Source: Nocardia abscessus (GTDB lineage Bacteria > Actinomycetota > Actinomycetes > Mycobacteriales > Mycobacteriaceae). Taken from it: a stretch of 64,000 nucleotides of DNA. The DNA lies in NCBI RefSeq assembly GCF_015477775.1, contig NZ_JADLQO010000015.1, forward strand, positions 1 to 64,000, written 5' to 3'. The stretch's first letter is position 1. Every line of letters starts with the position of its first letter. Below, piece by piece: positions 15,610-25,008 of the stretch. The position numbers and the translations under genes are program-made. The notes beneath the pieces were generated by a model. That model was given only the letters and a program-made list of their open reading frames with translations, ran no database searches and was not told the origin of the DNA.

Positions 15610-16296
15610 TCAGTCGGCGAACCAGGTGGCGACTTCCTCGGGCTCGGCCCGGGCGGTGCGGAAGCCGTTGACGGGATGGTCGAGGTCCGGGTACCCGAAC
15701 GAGATCCCGGCCACGACCTTGCGGTGGTCCGGAATGCCGAAGTACTCCCGGATGAAGGGGGAGTACGAGGCCAACGCGGCCTGCGGCGCCGCGCCGAGAC
15801 CGAGGCTCTGTGCGCCCAAGAGGAAACTGCCGATGTAGAGGCCGCAGTCGACCGCCCCGTAGACGCCCAGGTCCGCTTCGCTGGTCACGATCGCCACGTG
15901 CGGCGCGTCGAAGAGTTCGAAGTTCCGCACCGCCTGCCGCATGGTCTTCTCGTGGTCGCCTTTGACGATGCCGACGCTGTCGTAGAGTTGCTTCCCGCAT
16001 TCGCGCCTGCGGTCGCGATACACCCCGGTGTACTGGCCGGGAAACGCGAAATCCGGTGCGGGCGGGGCGGTCGCGATGTGTTCGACCAGTTCCTTCCGGA
16101 AGCGATCGGTGCCCGCGCCCTCCGTCACCACGACCTGCCACGGTTGGGTGTTGCACCACGACGGCGTCCGCTGAGCCAGCCGCAACAGGGCACGGATGGT
16201 GTCGCGCTCGACGGGCTGCGCGCGGAACTGCCTGCAGGTCCACCGTTCATCGAGCACCCGGGTCAGCGCCGTGAAGTCGTCGGTCGTCACTGTCAT
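15610..16296 (-). CDS. nitroreductase-family flavoprotein
   Basis: A 228-residue FMN-dependent NAD(P)H oxidoreductase. The N-terminal RWTCRQFRAQPVERDTI and RTPSWCNTQPWQVVV are the classic FMN-binding strand and loop of nitroreductases, and GLYIGSFLLGAQSLGLGAAPQAALASY plus ISFGYPD the central and C-terminal parts. ATG 16296 is preceded by AGGAGGCGGGGGA, a strong ribosome site. It faces the HxlR gene, and the 181-base divergent gap to the methyltransferase holds no other gene. The substrate is unknown. Confidence 0.88.
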   Translation of the reverse strand: MTVTTDDFTALTRVLDERWTCRQFRAQPVERDTIRALLRLAQRTPSWCNTQPWQVVVTEGAGTDRFRKELVEHIATAPPAPDFAFPGQYTGVYRDRRRECGKQLYDSVGIVKGDHEKTMRQAVRNFELFDAPHVAIVTSEADLGVYGAVDCGLYIGSFLLGAQSLGLGAAPQAALASYSPFIREYFGIPDHRKVVAGISFGYPDLDHPVNGFRTARAEPEEVATWFAD

Positions 16297-16477
16297 TCCC
16301 CCGCCTCCTTTGTCAGTCTTATTTCGAGACCAAAACTAGCATCGAACACTCCCGCGCGAAAGCCGGGCGGCCGCACGCTCGCCGAGGACGGGCGCGTCGA
16401 GCGCGACGCGCGCAGCCGTGTGATCCGGTTGTCCGCGTTGCGGCAATCGGCGCGGCGGGACGAGGCAGAATCCCGAT

Positions 16478-18415
16478 ATGGCGTCCGAAGCCCCCGCCGC
16501 GCGGGACCGCAAACGGCACGGCAGGCATTACACGCCCCCGGCGCTGGCCCGGTTTCTCGCACAGCGGCTGTTACGCCATGTCGAGCCCTCGGAGGGCGCC
16601 CTGCGCGTGCTCGATCCGGCCTGTGGTGACGGCGAGCTGCTGTTCGCGGTGCATCACGAGGTCGCGGCGCGGTTCCCGGGCATCCGGCTGGTACTGACCG
16701 GCTACGACCTCGATGCCCGAGCGCTCGCGGTCGCCCGCGAACGCGCCGGTGCGGAAAGGATCGCAGCGCGCTGGCACCGAGCCGACTTCCTCGCGGTCGA
16801 ATCCCGGCTCGCGGACGCCTCGTTCGACGCGGTGATCACCAACCCGCCGTACGTGCGCACCCAGCAGCTGGGCGGATCGACCGCGCAGTTGCTGAGCAAG
16901 CGCTTCGGCCTGCGCGGCCGGATCGACCTGACCCATCCGTTCGTCGCGACGCTGCCTCGGTTGCTGACCTACGAGGGCGCACTGGGGTTGTTGTGCGCCA
17001 ACCGCTTCCTGACCACCAAGGCGGGCGCGAACATCCGGCGGCTGCTGCTGACCGACCTGGCGCCGGTCGAGCTGTACGACCTGGGGGACACCAAGCTCTT
17101 CACCGCCGCTGTCCTGCCCGCGATCACCATCGCGCGCCGCGCGAGCCACCGCGACGGCTGCCGCTATGTCTCCGCCTACCAGGTCAGCGGCGGAACACCC
17201 GGTGCGAAGACGCTTTTCGAAGCGCTTGCCGACGCGGACGGCTCGATTGTCGAGTTCAACGGCCGGACCTTCGCCGTGGAGGTCGGCGAGTTGGTGACGG
17301 CGAGGCCCAGCGACGATTCCGTGGCTCGGGCCGGCGAGAGTTCGACCGCCCGCGCGGCGACACGCGGCGGGCAGGCGCAGGGGGCGAATCGCCGGGACGT
17401 GTCCCACGAACCGGATGTCGCGTGGCGGATGTCGCACGACGCGGTCGATGCCTGGTTGACGAAGGTAGCGGCGGCGACCTGGCGCAGTTTCGGTGACCTG
17501 GCACGTATCCGGGTCGGCATCAAGACGACCGCCGACCACGTGTTCATCTCCGACCGCTGGGCCGAAGCGCGACCATGCCCCGAACCGGAATTGCTGCTCG
17601 ACCTGATCACCCACCACGACCTCGCGCCGTGGCGGACTGTCCGCGCCCGCGACGTGCGCGTGCTGTATCCCTACGACCTGGCCCGTTCGCGCCGGACGCC
17701 GATAGATCTGGCCGAGTTCCCCGACACCGCCGCGTATCTGCTGTCGCATCGGGAGACGCTGGCCGGGCGTCGCTACGTCGTAGAGAGCGGTCGCCCCTGG
17801 TACGAGATCTGGGTTCCGCAGCGCCCGCACTTGTGGCGCGAGCCGAAACTGGTGTTCCCGGACATCAGCGACCGTCCGCGTTTCGCGCTCGACAACTCGG
17901 GCGCGGTGGTCAACGGCGACTGCTACTGGATCTCGCTACCCGATCTGTCGGATGTGCCCACCGAGGCGACGCGCTTGGCGTATCTGCTGATGGGCGTGGC
18001 CAATTCGGCGCTCGGGCTGCGGTTCTACGACGCGGTGTGTGGCAACCGGTTGTACTCGGGCAGGCGGCGCTGGATCACCCAGTACGTGTCGCGGCTGCCG
18101 GTGCCCGATCCGGCGGCCGCCCCGTCGGCGGGGGTGATCGACCTGGTGCGCGAGTTCGTGCAGGGCCGGGCGCCGGACCCGGCGGCGCAGGCGGAACTGG
18201 ACGAGCGGGTGGCCGCCGCGTTCGGCGTACGGTTACGCGTTGACCCGGACCCCGACCATCGGCAGCAGGGTGCGGCGGGCGAACTCGCGCGCGGCGCTCT
18301 GGTCGCTGACCGGGATCAGGCCGTCGGGGGTGAGGGCGAGCGAGAGCGCGAGCCTGGCCATGATCTCGGCGACCAGATCGGCGTCGAAGTCGTGCGTGCC
18401 ACCGGCCTCCCGTAG
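16478..18415 (+). CDS. orphan N6-adenine DNA methyltransferase
   Basis: The protein (645 residues) is an adenine-specific methyltransferase. AdoMet motif I is LDPACGDG at about residues 45-52, and the catalytic motif IV is NPPY at 122-125, both in the gamma-class order seen in TaqI/Eco57I-type enzymes. A long C-terminal part is a target-recognition region (residues about 320-580: WYEIWVPQRPHLWREPKLVFPDISDRPRF, RRRWITQYVSRLPVP). No restriction nuclease lies nearby. The end is odd: after AAFGVRLR the frame continues for about 58 residues of low-complexity sequence antisense to the tetR-type gene, overlapping it by 183 bases. The native stop may have been lost. Confidence 0.8.
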   Translation: MASEAPAARDRKRHGRHYTPPALARFLAQRLLRHVEPSEGALRVLDPACGDGELLFAVHHEVAARFPGIRLVLTGYDLDARALAVARERAGAERIAARWHRADFLAVESRLADASFDAVITNPPYVRTQQLGGSTAQLLSKRFGLRGRIDLTHPFVATLPRLLTYEGALGLLCANRFLTTKAGANIRRLLLTDLAPVELYDLGDTKLFTAAVLPAITIARRASHRDGCRYVSAYQVSGGTPGAKTLFEALADADGSIVEFNGRTFAVEVGELVTARPSDDSVARAGESSTARAATRGGQAQGANRRDVSHEPDVAWRMSHDAVDAWLTKVAAATWRSFGDLARIRVGIKTTADHVFISDRWAEARPCPEPELLLDLITHHDLAPWRTVRARDVRVLYPYDLARSRRTPIDLAEFPDTAAYLLSHRETLAGRRYVVESGRPWYEIWVPQRPHLWREPKLVFPDISDRPRFALDNSGAVVNGDCYWISLPDLSDVPTEATRLAYLLMGVANSALGLRFYDAVCGNRLYSGRRRWITQYVSRLPVPDPAAAPSAGVIDLVREFVQGRAPDPAAQAELDERVAAAFGVRLRVDPDPDHRQQGAAGELARGALVADRDQAVGGEGEREREPGHDLGDQIGVEVVRATGLP

Positions 18416-18856
18416 TCCGCGCAGCTTCTCGGCCAGGTAGTCACGGCCGACGGCCAGTATCGGTCCGGCTTCGGTGGTGAGGCGGGGCAGGATCAGGTCG
18501 GGTTCGGTGCGCAGCAGCCTGCGCAGCAATTCGTTGCCCGCGATGGCGCGGATGAACGCGACGAAGATTTCGACCAGCTGATCGTCGGTGCCGGAGACGG
18601 CGTGCACCTGCTTGTCGATGGCGGCGACGAAGCGTTGCGCCTCCCGGACGCTGACCGCCTCGACGAGGTCGTTCTTCGATTCGTAGCGCCGGTACAGCGT
18701 GGCCGGGCTGATTCCCGCGCGGCGGGCGATCTCGCCCATGCTGGTTCGCTTGATGCCGAAGTCGAGGAATGCCGAGAGCGCGCTTTCCAGGAGCTTTTCC
18801 CCGTCGGCGACCGGCTTCTCCAGAATGCGCTGCAGTATGGGTGAGACGGTTGGCAT
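18233..18856 (-). CDS. TetR-family transcriptional regulator
   Basis: The 207-residue regulator has the TetR DNA-binding domain LLESALSAFLDFGIKRTSMGEIARRAGISPATLYRRYESKNDLV-type residues 22-66 and a helical ligand domain. It diverges from the SDR gene at 19083, so that gene is the best candidate target. Its 3' end overlaps the antiparallel methyltransferase ORF. ATG 18856 is used; the ligand is unknown. Confidence 0.88.
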   Translation of the reverse strand: MPTVSPILQRILEKPVADGEKLLESALSAFLDFGIKRTSMGEIARRAGISPATLYRRYESKNDLVEAVSVREAQRFVAAIDKQVHAVSGTDDQLVEIFVAFIRAIAGNELLRRLLRTEPDLILPRLTTEAGPILAVGRDYLAEKLRGLREAGGTHDFDADLVAEIMARLALSLALTPDGLIPVSDQSAAREFARRTLLPMVGVRVNA

Positions 18857-19082
18857 CGGATCTCCAGTGGTTTCGGCGGCGGTGGCCGGCCCGTGGCCGG
18901 TAGGCGCGGCATCGCGACGGGTGCGGGCGGGACGTCCATTATTTCATCGGTTCCGCACGGTGTGATCGGGCATTGCCCAACCGCGCCGTCCTCGGACAAC
19001 AGGTCGCGTGTCCAGATTCGACTGACTAGCCTGTGGTTGGCGTCCGGCCGCACCATCGGCCGGTGCGGAAAGGGGTTGGGCC

Positions 19083-19895
19083 ATGGGGTATTTCGCGGAT
19101 CGTGTCGTGGCGATCACCGGTGCGGGCTCGGGTATCGGCCGGGAATTGGCCGTGGCGTTGGCCGGTGCGGGGGCATCGCTGGCGCTGTCGGACAAGTCGG
19201 CGGATGCCGTCGCCGAGACGGGCGTGTTGTGCGCCGCCGCGGGCCGGGAGCCCGAGGTGAGCACGGTGGACGTCACCGACCGCGCGGCCGTGTTCGGGTA
19301 CGCGGAGCGGACCGTCGCGCGGTTCGGGCGGGTCGAGGCGTTGTTCAACAACGCGGGCATACTGCATGTCGGCAGCGTGCTGGAGTCACCGTTCAGTGAC
19401 TTCGAACAGGTGATGGCCGTCGATTTCTGGGGTGTGGTCAACGCAACCAAGGCGTTCCTGCCGCATCTGCTGGCCGCCGATCGCGCGCATGTCGTGAACA
19501 TGTCCTCGGCCTTCGGATTGGTGGCGGTAGCGCGGCACGCGCCGTACAACGCGGCGAAGTTCGCGGTGCGCGGCTTCACCGACTCGCTGCGCCAGGACAT
19601 GCGGGCGGCGGGCGGCAACGTGCGGGTCACCGGCGTGTACCCCGGCGGCGTGCTCACCGGGATCGCCCGCTCGGCGAGTGTCGCGCCGGGTGTCGACGCG
19701 GCGCAGGTGGTGCGCCGGTTCGAAGGGCGCGTGGCGCGGACCGGTCCGGCCGCGGCGGCGCGGACCATTCTGCGCGGGGCGGCGCGCGGCGAGGCGAAGG
19801 TCCTGGTGGGACTGGACGCCGTCGTTGTGGACCTGGTCACAAGAATCGCCGGGTCGTACCACGAGAAGGTGCTGGACATGGTATTCCGTTCCTGA
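19083..19895 (+). CDS. short-chain dehydrogenase/reductase
   Basis: A classical SDR of 270 residues: NAD(P) loop TGAGSGIG, NNAG at about residue 91, catalytic Ser in NMSSAFG, and YNAAK. The C-terminal helix region ends with VDLVTRIAGSYHEKVLDMVFRS. A 7-base inverted repeat (CCGCACC at 19048-19054 and GGTGCGG at 19062-19068) lies just before the ribosome site AAAGGGG and may be part of the TetR control. The substrate cannot be inferred. Confidence 0.88.
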   Translation: MGYFADRVVAITGAGSGIGRELAVALAGAGASLALSDKSADAVAETGVLCAAAGREPEVSTVDVTDRAAVFGYAERTVARFGRVEALFNNAGILHVGSVLESPFSDFEQVMAVDFWGVVNATKAFLPHLLAADRAHVVNMSSAFGLVAVARHAPYNAAKFAVRGFTDSLRQDMRAAGGNVRVTGVYPGGVLTGIARSASVAPGVDAAQVVRRFEGRVARTGPAAAARTILRGAARGEAKVLVGLDAVVVDLVTRIAGSYHEKVLDMVFRS

Positions 19896-20014
19896 CCGCG
19901 CGCAGGGTACGCGGTCACGGATGGGAATGACGAAATGATAACTGGCCGAACGTATCTCACGTTATGGTGGACGGCCGCCGCGCCGCATCGGGACGGCACG
20001 CCGAGGCGCGAGCG

Positions 20015-21010
20015 GTGACGAAGTGGATTCTCCTGGAGTGTTTTTCGGGTTCGCCGGGGCGAGTGATCGCCGTGGGGTCCACGCCGAAGTCGTTCGTGCC
20101 GCTGACCAACATCGTGCGCAATCCGCTGTCGCTGGCCGACGCGGAGTCGGCGCTGCGGCGGGTCTGCGTCACCGGTGCGCCGGTCGCGCGGGCCTCGGAC
20201 GACGGCAGGCGCACGGTGCGGGCCGAGCCGCTGCTCATCGCGCCGGGGCAGGCGCACGCCGTACGGGTGTGGGTGGGCCCGGCGCAGGAGCCGGTCGCCG
20301 CCACGGACCCGATGGGCGCGTGGTACTTCGATCTCACGACCAACCGCTCGGTGCGCAGCGACGACCTGCTGGACCTGTACGGCGTCGCGCCGCACAACCG
20401 CGCCGCCGAGCTGGCCATCGCCAGCGCGTTCACCCGGCTGGTCACCAACCGTGACGAGAGCGAGGCGCTGGCCAAGATCGTCAACTCGGCGCCGGGCACC
20501 GAGCACCAGGCGGTCTGGACCATCCGGCGCGACGACAACGCGCTGCGGGCCGGCCATTTCGCCTGCCGGATCGTCGCCGAGCCGGACGACTCGGGCATGC
20601 GGCACGTGCTGCTGCGCGGCGTGACCCAGGACATCGGCGCCGCCACCGCGGTCTCCGCGGCCCCGCCGCCGACGATCCTGGAGTACGCCGTGCTGGAAGC
20701 CGCCACCGAGCCGGGCGAATACCGCGCGATCGTCAATCTGCGCTCGTTGCGGCTGATCCGGTGGATCGGCGCGCCCATGCCGGAAATCGCCTGGGAGGAC
20801 CTTCCCTGGCAGCCGAGACCGCAGATCCATCCGGACGATCTGGCCACCGCGCAGACCATGTCGCGCGAGCTGGCGCGGCATCGCACCGAGGGGACGGTGC
20901 GCTTGCGCCGACTCGACGGTGGTTGGCAACGGGTACGGGTACGGGCCGCGCTGATGGCGCTGGATCAGCACACCACGGCCGGACTCGCCACGGTCACCGC
21001 GGCATCATGA
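20015..21010 (+). CDS. Rv3651-like protein (DUF5593-type)
   Basis: The about 331-residue protein resembles Rv3651 of M. tuberculosis, which has been described with PAS/GAF-like folds: TKWILLECFSGSPGRVIAVG at the start, PLTNIVRN, AVRVWVGP, WYFDLTTN, and a C-terminal RLRRLDGGWQRVRVRAALM. There are no catalytic motifs. GTG 20015 is preceded by GAGG; the frame reaching back to 19964 has no support. A sensory or ligand-binding role is suggested by the fold only. Confidence 0.7.
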   Translation: MTKWILLECFSGSPGRVIAVGSTPKSFVPLTNIVRNPLSLADAESALRRVCVTGAPVARASDDGRRTVRAEPLLIAPGQAHAVRVWVGPAQEPVAATDPMGAWYFDLTTNRSVRSDDLLDLYGVAPHNRAAELAIASAFTRLVTNRDESEALAKIVNSAPGTEHQAVWTIRRDDNALRAGHFACRIVAEPDDSGMRHVLLRGVTQDIGAATAVSAAPPPTILEYAVLEAATEPGEYRAIVNLRSLRLIRWIGAPMPEIAWEDLPWQPRPQIHPDDLATAQTMSRELARHRTEGTVRLRRLDGGWQRVRVRAALMALDQHTTAGLATVTAAS

Positions 21011-21034
21011 ACCGCGGTGACCGTGGCGTCGAAG

Positions 21035-21220
21035 TCATTGGCGCGGCAGATCCAGCTCGGCCATTTCCTTCTCGATCGCATTTGCGGCGAAATCCACACC
21101 GCGCGAACGCAATTCATGAACCCGGCGCTGGAGTGCCTCCACTCCGCCGGGTTGGGCCGCGATGTCGGCGACGCTGATCCGGCCCATGGGCCGATGCACG
21201 CCCGACTGCACGTACGACAC
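21035..21220 (-). CDS. small conserved-looking hypothetical protein (61 aa)
   Basis: A 61-residue helical soluble protein (ISVADIAAQPGGVEALQRRVHELRSRGVDFAANAIEKEMAEL), no signal peptide or membrane segment. The GTG at 21220 is favoured over the GTG at 21247 because AGGAGGT lies at ideal spacing upstream. It lies downstream of the gamma carbonic anhydrase on the same strand. Function unknown. Confidence 0.55.
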   Translation of the reverse strand: MSYVQSGVHRPMGRISVADIAAQPGGVEALQRRVHELRSRGVDFAANAIEKEMAELDLPRQ

Positions 21221-21361
21221 CGTGTTACCTCCTGCCTGCACGCTCACCCACCCACCGACCCGGGTGGGTTCACCACTGCGCTACAAGTCGCACGACAACC
21301 GTGTCGACAGGAGAGCCCGGGTCGCCGGGCACGCTGGCTGAATGCTATCAGCGATCTCTAC

Positions 21362-21382
21362 TGGACACTTGATCAGTGTGTC
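21362..21382 (+). repeat. inverted repeat, possible operator or terminator
   Basis: GGACAC-N9-GTGTCC with an inner CACT-TGATC-AGTG lies 5 bases beyond the gamma carbonic anhydrase stop and upstream of the 61-residue gene. It could terminate the first or regulate the second. Confidence 0.35.
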
Positions 21383-21387
21383 CTGTT

Positions 21388-21903
21388 TCACACCGTATTT
21401 CCCGTGCGATGCTGAGCTGTATTTGCTAGGTAGACAGTCGCATTCAGGCGAATGCGATCTTGTTCCTCGGCGCGCAGTTCCCGGCGCACCTTGCCGGGCA
21501 CTCCCGCCACGAGCGAGCCGGGCGGAATCTGCGCGCCTTCCGGGATGAGCGCGTTGGCCGCGATCAGGCTGCCCGAACCGACGACGGCGCCGTTGAGGAT
21601 GGTGGCGCCCATGCCGACGAGTACGTCGTCGCCGATCGTGCACCCGTGCAGGATCGCGTTGTGACCCACCGACACCCCTGCTCCGACGGCAAGCGGGAAG
21701 CCTGGGTCGGCGTGCAGCACGCAGCCGTCCTGGATATTGCTGCGCGCGCCGACCTCGATCGTCTCCAGGTCACCACGCAGTACCGCGCTGTACCAGACAC
21801 TGACCTCGGCGCCGAGTCGCACCCGGCCGATCACGGTGGCGTTCGGCGCGATCCACGCGCTCTCATCGATCTCCGGCGCATGCTCGCCCAGCTGAATCCG
21901 CAT
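21388..21903 (-). CDS. gamma carbonic anhydrase family protein
   Basis: A 171-residue left-handed beta-helix protein made of hexapeptide repeats (ATVIGRVRLGAEVSVW, NIQDGCVLHADPG, VSVGHNAILHGCTIGDDVLVGMGATI). The three zinc-type histidines are visible in VLHAD, VGHNAILHG. It would hydrate carbon dioxide or act as a related acyl/ferripyochelin-binding protein. ATG 21903 (MRIQLGEHAPE) is chosen by resemblance to homologues; ATGs at 21909 and 21915 are possible. No clear ribosome site separates them. Confidence 0.85.
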   Translation of the reverse strand: MRIQLGEHAPEIDESAWIAPNATVIGRVRLGAEVSVWYSAVLRGDLETIEVGARSNIQDGCVLHADPGFPLAVGAGVSVGHNAILHGCTIGDDVLVGMGATILNGAVVGSGSLIAANALIPEGAQIPPGSLVAGVPGKVRRELRAEEQDRIRLNATVYLANTAQHRTGNTV

Positions 21904-21982
21904 GCTCATGAACATATCGGGCTGAACACAACAGGCGCGGCCGGGCAGCCCGTGCCGGGCCGGGCGAAGGCGGTGCGGCCGC

Positions 21983-22930
21983 TCAGCCGCGCCCCTGGAA
22001 GCTGGTGCGATGGGCGGCCGGGCTGGTGCCGAGAATGCGGTGGAAGTGGTGGCGCAGACTCACCGCCGTGCCGAAGCCGGTGTCGGCGGCGATGCGTTCC
22101 ACGCTGTCGGCGGTGGACTCGAGCAACAGCCGCGCCCGGTCGGTGCGCTGCAGCAGCAACCACTGCTGCGGGCTGCTGCCGGTGCGGTCGCGGAAGCGGC
22201 GGGTGAAGGTGCGCCGCGACATGAGCGCGACCCTGGCCCAACCGTCCAGGTCGATCGGGTCGCCGAGATGGGTGCGCGCCCAGACCATGGCGCGCTCGAT
22301 CGGATCGTCCTGGGCGGCGTCGGGTACCGCGACCGGGATGTACTGCGCCTGTGAGCCGCTGCGGTGCGGTGCGGTGACCAGCGCCCTGGCCAGCTCGGTG
22401 GCGGCCTTGCTGCCCAGATCGCCGCGGACCAGGTGCAGGCAGCAGTCCAGTGCCGCGGCCACGCCGGCCGATGTCACCACGTCGCCCAGGTCCGACCACA
22501 GCGTGTCGGCGCGGACGCGGACCGCGGGAAACGCGCGGGCCAGTTCGGCGGCGGCGGCCCAGTGCGTGGTGACCTCGCGTCCGTCGGCCAGCCCGCTGGC
22601 GGCCACCGCCCACGAGCCGAGGCACAGCCCGACGATCCTCGCGCCGCCCGCGTGGGCGGCGTACAGCGCGGCGCGCAGGTCGTCCGACAGCGGCAGGCCG
22701 GCTCGCCAGCTCGGGATCACGACCGTGTCGGCGCGGGTCAGCGTATCGAGGCCGTGCCGGACATCGATGTCGAATCCGGCGGGCGTGGCGAGGCTTCCAG
22801 GTTGCTCGGCGCACACGTCGACTCGATACGGCGCGGACCCGCCCACCCCTATCCGCCCGAAAACGAGGCTGGGTACCGACAGGTGGAATGGACTGATCCC
22901 GTCGTACGCGAAGACGGCTACGGTGCGCAT
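21983..22930 (-). CDS. GlxA-type AraC regulator with DJ-1/PfpI domain
   Basis: The 315-residue regulator joins an N-terminal DJ-1/PfpI-like domain (residues 1-175; nucleophile-elbow-like GLCLGSWAVAASGLADGREVTTHW) to a C-terminal AraC double helix-turn-helix (LDGWARVALMSRRTFTRRFRDRTGSSPQQWLLLQR and VERIAADTGFGTAVSLRHHFHRILGTSP). It diverges from the MBL hydrolase with about 70 bases between starts, so it may control it. The inducer is unknown. Confidence 0.88.
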   Translation of the reverse strand: MRTVAVFAYDGISPFHLSVPSLVFGRIGVGGSAPYRVDVCAEQPGSLATPAGFDIDVRHGLDTLTRADTVVIPSWRAGLPLSDDLRAALYAAHAGGARIVGLCLGSWAVAASGLADGREVTTHWAAAAELARAFPAVRVRADTLWSDLGDVVTSAGVAAALDCCLHLVRGDLGSKAATELARALVTAPHRSGSQAQYIPVAVPDAAQDDPIERAMVWARTHLGDPIDLDGWARVALMSRRTFTRRFRDRTGSSPQQWLLLQRTDRARLLLESTADSVERIAADTGFGTAVSLRHHFHRILGTSPAAHRTSFQGRG

Positions 22931-23001
22931 GGCCCGATCTTAACGATGAGCGACTCGCGGGCCACTGTCGATCGGCGTGCGGGCCGGACAAGATCAACGG
23001 C

Positions 23002-23769
23002 ATGAGCGACACGATCGAACGCACCACCCTGGAAGTCCTGCACGTCGGCGGCCCGACACTGCGGTTCCGCTACGCCGGCCGCACGTGGCTGACCGATCCC
23101 ACCTTCGACGAGCCCGGCGACTACCCGGGGCCCGTCACGCTGCACAAACTCATCGGACCCGCGGTGTCGCCGCAAGAGGTCGGCCCGGTGGACGTCGTGC
23201 TGCTCTCGCATGACGAACACGCCGACAACCTGGACAACTCCGGCCGGGAATTCCTGGGCACCGTGCCGACCGTGCTGTCCACGCCGGGCGCGGCGACCAG
23301 GATCGAGGGTGTGCGCGGCCTGGAGAACTGGGAGACCGTGACGGTGCACGGGGTGCAGGTGACCGGCGTGCCCGCCCTGCACGGCCCCGAGGGCTGCGAA
23401 CCGATCACCGGAATCGTCACCGGGTTCGTGCTGCGGGCCGAGGGGGAACCGACGGTGTACGTCTCGGGGGACAACGCCTCCGTCGACGTGGTGCGGCGCA
23501 TCGTCGAGCGGATCGGCCGGATCGACATCGCCGTGCTCAACGTGGGCGCCGCGAACGTCGGCCGCTTCATCGAAGCCGACGTCACCTTGAACGCGCGCAC
23601 CGCCCTGCAGGCCGCCGAAGTGCTCGGCGACGCCGTGATCGTGGCGGTGCACGGCGAAGGCTGGGCCCACTTCAGCGAGACGCTCGACTATCTGGGCCGA
23701 GCGTTCCGCTACGCCGGTCGCGCCGACCAACTGCGCATACCGCCCCTGGGGCAGGCGGCCACCGTATGA
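23002..23769 (+). CDS. MBL-fold metallo-hydrolase
   Basis: The 255-residue protein is a beta-lactamase-fold hydrolase related to UlaG/YfhI types. The metal motif is present as SHDEHADNLD (HxxHxD pattern variant) and later metal ligands are in VPALHGPEG, VYVSGDNAS and VAVHGEGW. ATG 23002 has an AAGATC hexamer 6 bases upstream, suggesting a leaderless mRNA. Divergent from the GlxA-type regulator. The substrate is unknown. Confidence 0.85.
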   Translation: MSDTIERTTLEVLHVGGPTLRFRYAGRTWLTDPTFDEPGDYPGPVTLHKLIGPAVSPQEVGPVDVVLLSHDEHADNLDNSGREFLGTVPTVLSTPGAATRIEGVRGLENWETVTVHGVQVTGVPALHGPEGCEPITGIVTGFVLRAEGEPTVYVSGDNASVDVVRRIVERIGRIDIAVLNVGAANVGRFIEADVTLNARTALQAAEVLGDAVIVAVHGEGWAHFSETLDYLGRAFRYAGRADQLRIPPLGQAATV

Positions 23770-23898
23770 CGCCTGCGCGGCCGCTCACCTGAGCAACGTG
23801 CCGAGAAACCGGCGCGAAGGGCGGGCTCCGAGTGGTCGGCGTGCGCGACCGGCGCGTCGCTCGTGGCGCGGGCACGGTGGCGGGGCCACGATGGCGGT

Positions 23899-25008
23899 AT
23901 GAGGATCGGAGTACCACGGGAGGTCAAGGAGCAGGAGTTCCGGGTAGCCCTGACTCCGGCAGGCGCCGGGGAATTGGCAGGCCAGGGACACGACGTGCTG
24001 GTGCAGGCCGGCGCGGGCGTCGGATCGGGGTTCCCCGATGCCGAGTTCGCCGCGGCGGGGGCGCGTCTGGTCCCGGACGCCGACCAGGTGTGGCGGGAAG
24101 CCGAACTGGTGTTGAAGGTCAAGGAGCCGATCGCGCAGGAGTATCCGCGGCTGCGTCGCGGGCAGGTGTTGTTCACCTTCCTGCACTTGGCCGCGTCGCG
24201 CGAATGCACCGACGCCGTGCTGCGCTCGGGGATCACCGCGATCGCCTACGAGATGGTCCGTGCCGCCGACGGATCGCTGCCGCTGCTGGCCCCGATGAGC
24301 GAGATCGCGGGCAAGCTCGGCGCCCAGGTCGGCGCGTACCACCTGATGGCGCCGCTGGGCGGCGCCGGACTGCTGCCCGGCGGCGTCCCCGGCGTGCGTC
24401 CGGCGGAGGTGGTGGTGCTCGGCGGCGGCGTCGCGGGCTCGAACGCGGCCGCGGTCGCGGCGGGCATGGGCGCCCGCGTCAGCGTGCTCGACACCAACCT
24501 GCACCGATTGCGCGAACTCGACGCACGCTTCGCCGGGCGGGTGATCACCGTCGCGTCGAACGCCGCGGAGATCCGGCGCGCGGTGCTGTCGGCCGACCTG
24601 GTGATCGGCGCGGTGCTGGTCCCCGGTGCGCGCGCGCCGAGACTGGTCACCGACGACCTCGTCGCGGGTATGCGCCCCGGTGCGGTGCTGGTGGACATCT
24701 CCATCGACCAGGGCGGCTGCTTCGCCTCCGCGCGTCCGACGACGCACGCGGACCCCACCTTCCGGGTGGCCGACGCGCTGTTCTACTGCGTCGCCAACAT
24801 GCCGGGAGCGGTGCCGCACACCTCGACGATCGCGCTGACCAACGCGACCCTGCCCTATGTACGCGCGATCGCCGATCTCGGCTGGAAGGAGGCGTGCGCG
24901 GCGCACCCCGATCTGGCGCACGGGCTCACCGCGGACGCCGGGCGGCTGCTGTCGGCCGAAGTCGCGGCCGCGCACGGGTATTCGCGGCCGCTCGGCGTCG
25001 CGGGCTGA
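23899..25008 (+). CDS. ald: alanine dehydrogenase
   Basis: A 369-residue NAD-dependent enzyme that interconverts alanine and pyruvate plus ammonia. The N terminus MRIGVPREVKEQEFRVALTPAG carries the conserved arginine, the active-site lysine and histidine are in KVKEP and FTFLHLAA, and the nucleotide loop is VVLGGGVAGSNAAAVAAGMGARV. The C-terminal SIDQGGC...NMPGAVPHTSTIALTNATLPY is typical. ATG 23899 matches family starts; the longer frame is not supported. It converges on the ECF sigma gene. Confidence 0.93.
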   Translation: MRIGVPREVKEQEFRVALTPAGAGELAGQGHDVLVQAGAGVGSGFPDAEFAAAGARLVPDADQVWREAELVLKVKEPIAQEYPRLRRGQVLFTFLHLAASRECTDAVLRSGITAIAYEMVRAADGSLPLLAPMSEIAGKLGAQVGAYHLMAPLGGAGLLPGGVPGVRPAEVVVLGGGVAGSNAAAVAAGMGARVSVLDTNLHRLRELDARFAGRVITVASNAAEIRRAVLSADLVIGAVLVPGARAPRLVTDDLVAGMRPGAVLVDISIDQGGCFASARPTTHADPTFRVADALFYCVANMPGAVPHTSTIALTNATLPYVRAIADLGWKEACAAHPDLAHGLTADAGRLLSAEVAAAHGYSRPLGVAG

